Assembly: GCA_019240375.1 (NCBI GenBank)
Contig: JAFAYN010000437.1
Location: 1-11,274 of the forward strand
Direction of reading: 5' to 3'
From: Gemmatimonadota bacterium
Lineage (GTDB): Bacteria; Gemmatimonadota; Gemmatimonadetes; Longimicrobiales; Longimicrobiaceae
DNA length: 11,274 bases
In this document: one piece after another, positions 1-11,274 of the stretch
Position numbering within the stretch: the first letter of the stretch is position 1
Layout of the letters: each line of letters starts with the position of its first letter
Notes under the pieces: generated by a model
Told to the model about the DNA's origin: nothing
Seen by the model: the letters and a program-made list of their open reading frames with translations, nothing else
Databases searched by the model: none
Made by a program: the position numbers and the translations under genes

Positions 1-64
1 CCGGGAGATGACGCGCGTCGCCAGGAGCGAGTGTCCGCCCAGCGCGAAGAAATCGGCGCCGACG
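1..64 (-). repeat. Inverted copy of 3001-3064 at the contig edge, probable chimeric or misassembled end
   Basis: These 64 bases are, base for base, the reverse complement of 3001-3064, which encodes the first carrier domain around its LGGHS phosphopantetheine site. At base 65 the sequence switches abruptly to condensation-domain coding sequence that aligns with 3434 onward. The three bases ccc at 65-67 fit both partners, giving a 3-base microhomology at the join. The ATG at base 8 lies inside the inverted piece, so the 19 codons from 8 to 64 are antisense carrier-domain sequence and not the start of the synthetase. Inverted joins with microhomology are typical of amplification or library chimeras and of assembly errors at repeat-rich contig ends. 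A genuine genomic inversion is possible but would destroy the condensation domain. Confidence 0.88.
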
Positions 65-6442
<6,378 letters not shown>

Positions 6443-6501
6443 CGAGCAGTCACGGCAGCCGTAAGAGAGTTCCGCACGAGCCAAACGAAACAGGCCCATA
6501 T
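6443..6501 (+). other. Intergenic spacer with a weak ribosome-binding site
   Basis: The 59 bases between the NRPS stop and the PKS start hold no terminator-like hairpin and no convincing promoter, which fits co-transcription. The bases just before the start are richer in A and T than the surroundings (aaacgaaacaggcccatat). The best Shine-Dalgarno candidate is cagg at 6491-6494, 7 bases before the ATG at 6502; it is weak. A purine run near 6460-6468 is too far upstream to serve that start. Confidence 0.45.
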
Positions 6502-9500
6502 ATGAGCAACACGGCAGAGACGGACGAGTTCACCGGGACGGAAGTCGCCATCGTCGGCATGGCCGGCCGCTTCCCCGGCGCGCGAGACCTGATCGAGTTC
6601 TGGAACAACCTGCGCGGGGGAGTGGACTGCATCACCCACTTCACCGAGGAGGAGCTGCTGGCCGCCGGGATCCCCGCCGAGAACGTGCGGAACCCGAAGT
6701 ACGTCCGCGCCCAGGGAACGCTCCAGGACGTGGACCTGTTCGACGCCGGCTTCTTCAGCCTGTCGCCGCGGGACGCCGTCTACCTGAACCCGCAGCAGCG
6801 CATCTTCCTGGAAAGCGCCTGGGAAGCGCTGGAGCAGGCCGGGTACGACCCCGAGACGTACAGGGGACGGATCGGGCTGTTCTCCGGCGCCGACCTGAAC
6901 GGCTACTGGACGCTGCTCACCAAGCACCCGCAGCTCCGCCACGCCACGCTCCAGATCCAGCTCGGCAACTCGCCGTTCAACGTGGCGACCCGGACCTCGT
7001 TCCAGCTCAACCTGGAGGGGCCCAGCCTCAACGTGCAGACCGCCTGTTCCTCGTCGCTGGTGGCGATCCACCTGGCGTGCCAGAGCCTGCTGTCGGGCGA
7101 GTCGGACATGGTGCTGGCAGGCGGCGTGTCGGTGCAGGTCCCGCAGGCCAAGGGGTACTTCTTCGAGCAGGGCGGGATCCTTTCCCCCGACGGCAGGTGC
7201 CGCTCGTACGACGCCGAGGCGAAGGGGACCGTCCCCGGGAGCGGCGTGGGGATCGTGGTGCTGAAGCGGCTGGAGGACGCGCTCGCCGACGGCGACACCA
7301 TCCACGCCCTGATCCGCGGCACCGCCGTCAACAACGACGGCTCGGGGAAGATCGGCTACACCGCCCCGCGCCGCGACGGGCAGGCGCGCGCCATCGGCGA
7401 GGCGCTGGCCGTGGCCGGGGTGGAGCCGGAAGAGCTCTCGTACGTGGAGGGGCACGGCTCCGCCACCGAGCTGGGCGACCCGATCGAGCTGGAAGCGCTC
7501 CACCAGGTGTTCAGCGGCCGGACGGAGCGGACCGGCTTCGTCGCACTGGGGTCGGTGAAGAGCAACCTGGGGCACCTGGACGCCGCCGCCGGCGTGGCCG
7601 GGCTCCTCAAGACGGTGCTCGCCCTGGAGAACGCCGAGCTTCCGCCCAGCCTGCACTTCGAGCGCCCCACCCCCAAGGTGGACTTCGCGCGCTCCCCCTT
7701 CTTCGTCAACACCGAGCTGCGCCCCTGGCGGAGCGAGGGTGCCCCGCGCCGGGCCGGCGTAAGCTCGTTCGGGATGGGCGGCACCAACGCGCACGTGGTG
7801 CTGGAAGAGGCACCGCAGGCGGAGCCCTCCGGCCCCTCGCGCCCGCTCCAGCTCCTGGTCCTGTCCGCGCGCAGCGCCGAGGCGCTGGAAGCCGCGACCG
7901 ACCGCCTGGCGCGCCACCTCCGCGAGCACCCCGAGCAGCCGCTGGCCGACGTGGCGCACACGCTGCGCGTCGGCCGCCGCCGCTTCGCCCACCGCCGCAT
8001 CCTGGTCTGCCGCGACCGGGAGGAGGCCGTCGCCGCGCTGGAGTCGCGCGACCCCACCCGGATCCGCGACACCGCCAGCGAGTGGGACGAGCGCGAGGTC
8101 GCCTTCCTCTTCCCCGGGCTGGGCGACCACTACGGGCAGATGGCGCGCGGGCTGTACGAGACGGAAGCGGTGTTCCGCGAGGAGGTGGACCGCTGCGCCG
8201 GGCTCCTGCGCGCGCACCTCGGCCGGGACATCCGCGAGGTCCTCTTCCCCGGCGAGGCGCCCGCCGAGCAGCGCCCCGAGGGGAGCGCCGCGGGCGGGGC
8301 CACCGACCTGCGCCGGATGCTGGGGCGGGACGGCGCCGCCGGGGCGGAGGAGCTGACCCGCACCGAGCTGGCCCACCCCGCGGTGTTCGTGGTGGAGTAC
8401 GCCCTGGCGAAGCTGTGGACGAGCTGGGGCGTGACCCCGGGGGCGATGATCGGCCACTCGCTGGGCGAGTACGTGGCGGCCACCCTGGCGGGGGTCTTCA
8501 CGCTCCCGGATGCGCTGGCGCTGGTGTCCGAGCGGGCGCGGCTGATCGCCGAATTGCCGGAGGGGGCGATGCTGGCGGTGCCGATGGATCCCGCCCGCGT
8601 CGAGCCGCTCCTGGGAACCGAGCTGTCGCTGGCCGCGGTCAACGCGCCGGGGCTCTGCACCCTGTCCGGCCCGACCGGAGCCGTCGCCGCGCTGGAAGCG
8701 AAGCTGGTCGCCGAGGGTGTCGCCTGCCGCCGCCTGAACGCGAGCCACCCCTTCCACTCGCCGCTGATGCAGCCGGTGGCCGAGCGGCTGGCGGAGCGGG
8801 TGCGCGCGATGGAATTGGGCGCGCCCACGCTCCCCTTCCTGTCCAACGTGACCGGGACGTGGATCACCCCCGAGGAGGCCGTCGACCCCGAGTACTGGAC
8901 CCGGCACCTGTGCCGCACCGTCCGCTTTGCGGAAGGGCTCGCGGAGCTGCTGGCGGAGCCTGGGCGGCTCCTGGTCGAGGTGGGTCCGGGGCGCACCCTC
9001 GGCACCTTCGCGCTGACCGCCGGGGCCGAGGAGTCGTCGGTGCTGGCCTCGCTGCGCCACGCCTACACCCGCCAGTCCGACCTGGCCTTCCTGCTGGAAA
9101 CGCTGGGGCGGAGCTGGCTGGCCGGAGCGCGCGTGGACTGGAGCGCCTTCACGGCCGGAGAGCGTCGCCGCCGCGTCCCCCTCCCCACCTACCCCTTCGA
9201 GCGGCAGCGCTACTGGGTGGACGCCCCCGCGCGTGGCGAGCGGCCGGCACGCCGCAGGCGCCGCGCACGCCCGGCGGAGAGCGGGCCGGTGCTCCAGGTC
9301 CCGACGTGGCGCCGGAGCGCCCTTCCCCCGGTGGGCGGCGAGGCGCGGAGCTGGGTGCTGTTCGTGGACGAGTGCGGGATCGGCGCCCGGCTGGCGGGAG
9401 CGCTGCGCGCGGAGGGGCACCGGGTAGTGACGGTGGAGCCCGGCGCGGCCTTCGAGCGGAGCGACGCGCACGCCTACCGGCTGCGCCCCGAGCGCGGCGA

Positions 9501-11274
9501 GGACTACCGCGCGCTCCGCGACGCGCTGGAGCGCGACGGGATCGCCGCGGAGGAGTGGGTGCACCTGTGGACCCTCCCCGACGACGAGCCGGAGAGCGTC
9601 ACCCGGGTGCACCGGCGGGGGTACGCTTCCCTGCTGCACCTGGCCGCCGTGCTGGAGAACGGCACCGCGCGGCGCCGCATCCAGGTGGTGAGCGAGGGGG
9701 TGTACGACGTGGCCGGGAGCGGCGGGGTGGAGCCCGCCCGGGCGATGCTGCTGGGGCCGCTGGGAATGATCCCGCGCGAGTACCCGTCGCTCGCCTGCCG
9801 CGTCCTGGACGTGCGCCTCCCCGCCGGGGCGGAGGGCGAGTCGCGCCTGGTGGAAACGCTGGGGATCGAGCTGCGGGGCGGGACCGAGGCGGCGGTGGCG
9901 CTGCGCGGGTGGAAGCGCTGGACGCTGCGCGAAGCCCCGGTCCGCCCGGCGGAGGGCGGCGTGCGGGTGCGCGAGGACGGCTTCTACCTGCTGAGCGGGC
10001 GGCTGACCGCCCGCGCCCTGGCGACCGCCGGGTGGCTCGCCGGCCGCGGGGCCCGACTCCTCCTGCTGGAAGCGGAGAACTTCCCCGAGGAGCGCGGCGA
10101 GTGGGAGCGCTGGCTGACCACTCACGACCGGCACCACCCGATGAGCCGCACCATCGAGCGCGTCCGCGCGCTGGAAGCGCGCGGCGGCGAGGTGCTGGTG
10201 CGCGGCGTGGACGGGCGCGAGCCCGCTCAGCTCCGGCGCGCGCTGGCCGAGGCGCGGGAGCGCTTCGGGGCGCTCCGCGGCGTGGTGTTCACGCTGGAGG
10301 CGGGGCGCGCGCGCGAGTCCGTGCCGCTCCGCACCCTGGTCCCCGGTCCGGAGGCCGAGGAGCTGCGCGGCACCCTGCTGGAGCTGGAAGCGCTGGAGGA
10401 GGTGCTGGGCGAGGAGGCGCTGGACTTCTGCCTTCTCCAGACCCCGCTCCCCGCCGCGCCGGTGGGATCGCTGCGGATGCACCAGACCGCCGCCGGGGAG
10501 ATCGCCGCCGCCTTCGCGCGGAGGCACGACGCCGAGCACCGCACCGGGTGGACCGCCGTGCAGTGGGACCACGGCTTCGAGCTGGACGACCCCGAGGTGG
10601 ACCCGGACACCGTCGCCGGGTGGACCGACACGCTGGAGCGGGTGCTGGCGCTGGACACCGAGCCGCAGGTGCGGGTGGCGCCCCGCCGCCCCGCCGCAGC
10701 CGGGATGCAGGCCGAAGTCCGGCGGGACGAGACCCGGGCGGCCGACCCGTCGCTCCTGTACTCCCGTCCCGCCCTGGCGACGCCGTACGTGGCGCCGGGG
10801 GCCGACGCCGAGCGGCAGGTGGCGGAGGTGTGGCAGGAAACGCTGGGGATCGGCCAGGTGGGGATCCACGACGACTTCTTTTCGCTGGGCGGGCACTCGC
10901 TCTTCGCCACGCAGATCATCTCGCGGCTGCGCGACGCCTTCCGGGTGGAGCTGTCGCTGGCCTCGCTCTTCGAGGCGCCCACCGTGGCCGGGCTGTCGCG
11001 GCTCATCGGCGAGCTGCGCCGCACGGCGCCGGAGGCCGAGCCCGCGCCCATCGTCCCGGTGCCGCACGACCGGCCGCTCCCGCTCTCCTTCCAGCAGCAC
11101 CGGATGTGGCTCCTGGACCAGATGGAGCCCGGGAACCCCTTCTACAACGTCCCCGTCGCCTACCGCTTCCGCGGCCCCCTCCGGCTGGACGCGGCGGAGC
11201 GCGCCCTGAACCGGGTGGTGGAGCGGCACGCCGTCCTCCGTACCGTCTACCACGCGGAGAGCGGCGGCGAGCCC
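6502..11274 (+). CDS. Hybrid polyketide/peptide synthase KS-AT-KR(inactive)-T-C, 3'-truncated by the window
   Basis: The reading frame is open for 1,591 codons from ATG 6502 to the last base, with no stop. It encodes a type I PKS module followed by the start of an NRPS module. The KS (about 14-437) has Cys182 in TACSSSL, His318 in EGHGSATE and His358 in KSNLGH, so decarboxylative condensation should work. The AT (about 533-835) has Ser653 in GHSLGEY and His752 in HPFH. Next come a post-AT linker ending in PLPTYPFERQRYW, an Arg-rich linker (913-923), a ketoreductase-like region (about 930-1410), a carrier domain (about 1427-1500; Ser1466 in LGGHS) and the beginning of a condensation domain (from about 1510). 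The start is chosen because the KS motif EVAIVGMAGRFPG begins 13 residues later and no earlier in-frame start is seen after the NRPS stop. It should accept the valyl chain from the preceding NRPS, add one malonyl-derived C2 unit and pass the product to an amino acid. The gene continues beyond the window. Confidence 0.95.
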   Translation, partial: MSNTAETDEFTGTEVAIVGMAGRFPGARDLIEFWNNLRGGVDCITHFTEEELLAAGIPAENVRNPKYVRAQGTLQDVDLFDAGFFSLSPRDAVYLNPQQRIFLESAWEALEQAGYDPETYRGRIGLFSGADLNGYWTLLTKHPQLRHATLQIQLGNSPFNVATRTSFQLNLEGPSLNVQTACSSSLVAIHLACQSLLSGESDMVLAGGVSVQVPQAKGYFFEQGGILSPDGRCRSYDAEAKGTVPGSGVGIVVLKRLEDALADGDTIHALIRGTAVNNDGSGKIGYTAPRRDGQARAIGEALAVAGVEPEELSYVEGHGSATELGDPIELEALHQVFSGRTERTGFVALGSVKSNLGHLDAAAGVAGLLKTVLALENAELPPSLHFERPTPKVDFARSPFFVNTELRPWRSEGAPRRAGVSSFGMGGTNAHVVLEEAPQAEPSGPSRPLQLLVLSARSAEALEAATDRLARHLREHPEQPLADVAHTLRVGRRRFAHRRILVCRDREEAVAALESRDPTRIRDTASEWDEREVAFLFPGLGDHYGQMARGLYETEAVFREEVDRCAGLLRAHLGRDIREVLFPGEAPAEQRPEGSAAGGATDLRRMLGRDGAAGAEELTRTELAHPAVFVVEYALAKLWTSWGVTPGAMIGHSLGEYVAATLAGVFTLPDALALVSERARLIAELPEGAMLAVPMDPARVEPLLGTELSLAAVNAPGLCTLSGPTGAVAALEAKLVAEGVACRRLNASHPFHSPLMQPVAERLAERVRAMELGAPTLPFLSNVTGTWITPEEAVDPEYWTRHLCRTVRFAEGLAELLAEPGRLLVEVGPGRTLGTFALTAGAEESSVLASLRHAYTRQSDLAFLLETLGRSWLAGARVDWSAFTAGERRRRVPLPTYPFERQRYWVDAPARGERPARRRRRARPAESGPVLQVPTWRRSALPPVGGEARSWVLFVDECGIGARLAGALRAEGHRVVTVEPGAAFERSDAHAYRLRPERGEDYRALRDALERDGIAAEEWVHLWTLPDDEPESVTRVHRRGYASLLHLAAVLENGTARRRIQVVSEGVYDVAGSGGVEPARAMLLGPLGMIPREYPSLACRVLDVRLPAGAEGESRLVETLGIELRGGTEAAVALRGWKRWTLREAPVRPAEGGVRVREDGFYLLSGRLTARALATAGWLAGRGARLLLLEAENFPEERGEWERWLTTHDRHHPMSRTIERVRALEARGGEVLVRGVDGREPAQLRRALAEARERFGALRGVVFTLEAGRARESVPLRTLVPGPEAEELRGTLLELEALEEVLGEEALDFCLLQTPLPAAPVGSLRMHQTAAGEIAAAFARRHDAEHRTGWTAVQWDHGFELDDPEVDPDTVAGWTDTLERVLALDTEPQVRVAPRRPAAAGMQAEVRRDETRAADPSLLYSRPALATPYVAPGADAERQVAEVWQETLGIGQVGIHDDFFSLGGHSLFATQIISRLRDAFRVELSLASLFEAPTVAGLSRLIGELRRTAPEAEPAPIVPVPHDRPLPLSFQQHRMWLLDQMEPGNPFYNVPVAYRFRGPLRLDAAERALNRVVERHAVLRTVYHAESGGEP
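8098..9006 (+). other. Acyltransferase domain, predicted malonyl-CoA specific
   Basis: This domain loads the extender unit on the module's carrier. The nucleophile is Ser653 in GHSLGEY. The selectivity motif is HPFH at 749-752, close to the HAFH typical of malonyl-specific domains and unlike the YASH of methylmalonyl-specific ones. The N-terminal motif is FLFPGLGDHY instead of the usual PGQGxQ, and a DLRRMLGR segment precedes the active site. I regard both as features of a subfamily, not defects. Malonyl preference is a motif-based prediction. Confidence 0.7.
9289..10731 (+). other. Degenerate ketoreductase domain (KR0)
   Basis: The region after the AT has the layout of a PKS ketoreductase: a structural half (about 930-1145, with VHLW and LLGPLGMIPREYP landmarks) and a Rossmann-like half (about 1158-1410, with SRTIERVRALEARGGEV and ERFGALRGVVF landmarks). 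The NADPH-binding glycine motif, normally like TGGLGGIG after YLI, is SGRLTARA at 1165-1172. The HAAG motif is FTLEAG. The catalytic stretch, normally LFSSLTS...Y...N, reads LLQTPLPAAPV...HQTAAG at about 1311-1332, so the Ser, Tyr and Asn are replaced by Thr/Pro, Gln or His, and Gly. Reduction is therefore predicted not to occur, while the fold may be kept for structure. The frame is intact, so this is point-mutation decay or a specialised non-catalytic subfamily, not a broken gene. Confidence 0.8.
11029..11274 (+). other. Start of a condensation domain (NRPS module after the PKS), cut by the window
   Basis: The last 80 or so codons hold the first condensation motif (LSFQQHRMWLLDQMEPG, a variant of SxAQxRLW) and the RHAVLRTVY motif. 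They align with the start of C2 near 3190-3400. The HHxxxDG active site would lie beyond the edge. This shows that the polyketide intermediate is next joined to an amino acid, so the protein is a true PKS-NRPS hybrid. Confidence 0.85.

Noticed and set aside
8..64. ATG at 8 as the real start of the NRPS
   Set aside because: The codons from 8 to 64 are the exact antisense of the T1 carrier domain, and a condensation domain cannot begin in its middle.
9289..10731. Dehydratase, enoylreductase or methyltransferase domain after the AT
   Set aside because: No HxxxGxxxxP dehydratase motif, no enoylreductase nucleotide-binding motif and no SAM-binding GxGxG are seen. The landmarks match a ketoreductase layout.

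Overview
The window is one continuous stretch of a modular NRPS/PKS biosynthetic cluster, all on the + strand, in very GC-rich DNA with strongly G/C-ending codons. Two giant genes fill it. The first, a nonribosomal peptide synthetase, is cut off at its 5' end. The second, a hybrid polyketide/peptide synthase, runs off the 3' edge. Nothing on the - strand looks like a real gene; the long - strand open frames are mirror images of high-GC coding sequence. The base composition, the domain style and the C-rich/G-rich palindromic repeats fit a high-GC, secondary-metabolite-rich soil bacterium. Gemmatimonadota (Longimicrobium-like) or Myxococcota are plausible, but this is inference and no taxonomic marker is present.

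Layout: bases 1-64 are an exact inverted copy of bases 3001-3064 (the first carrier domain read backwards) and are almost certainly a chimeric or misassembled contig end. Bases 65-6442 encode C-A-T-C-A-T plus a charged C-terminal tail. The adenylation pocket residues read DVWHVSLVD(K) (predicted L-serine) and DAFWLGGTF(K) (predicted L-valine). The serine A domain carries an unusual in-frame insertion of about 76 codons (1601-1828) made of three short palindromes. The two condensation domains form a gapless near-identical direct repeat 3,369 bases apart. After a 59-base spacer, bases 6502-11274 encode KS-AT-KR-T-(start of C). The KS and AT have intact catalytic residues and the AT looks malonyl-specific. 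The ketoreductase has lost its cofactor-binding glycine motif and its catalytic Ser/Tyr/Asn, so it is predicted to be inactive.

How the genes work together: the assembly line is predicted to add Ser, then Val, to an upstream chain. It then passes the Val-terminated chain in trans to the PKS, which extends it by one malonyl unit and leaves the beta-ketone unreduced (a 4-amino-5-methyl-3-oxohexanoyl, 'oxidised statine' unit). The chain then goes to a following NRPS module whose condensation domain begins at the window's end. The loading module, the rest of the line and the release domain lie outside the window.

The overall system is a recognisable class, not a new kind of machine. The points worth a second look are the palindrome-derived insertion in a catalytic domain, the dead ketoreductase, the homogenised C domains and the chimeric 5' end.
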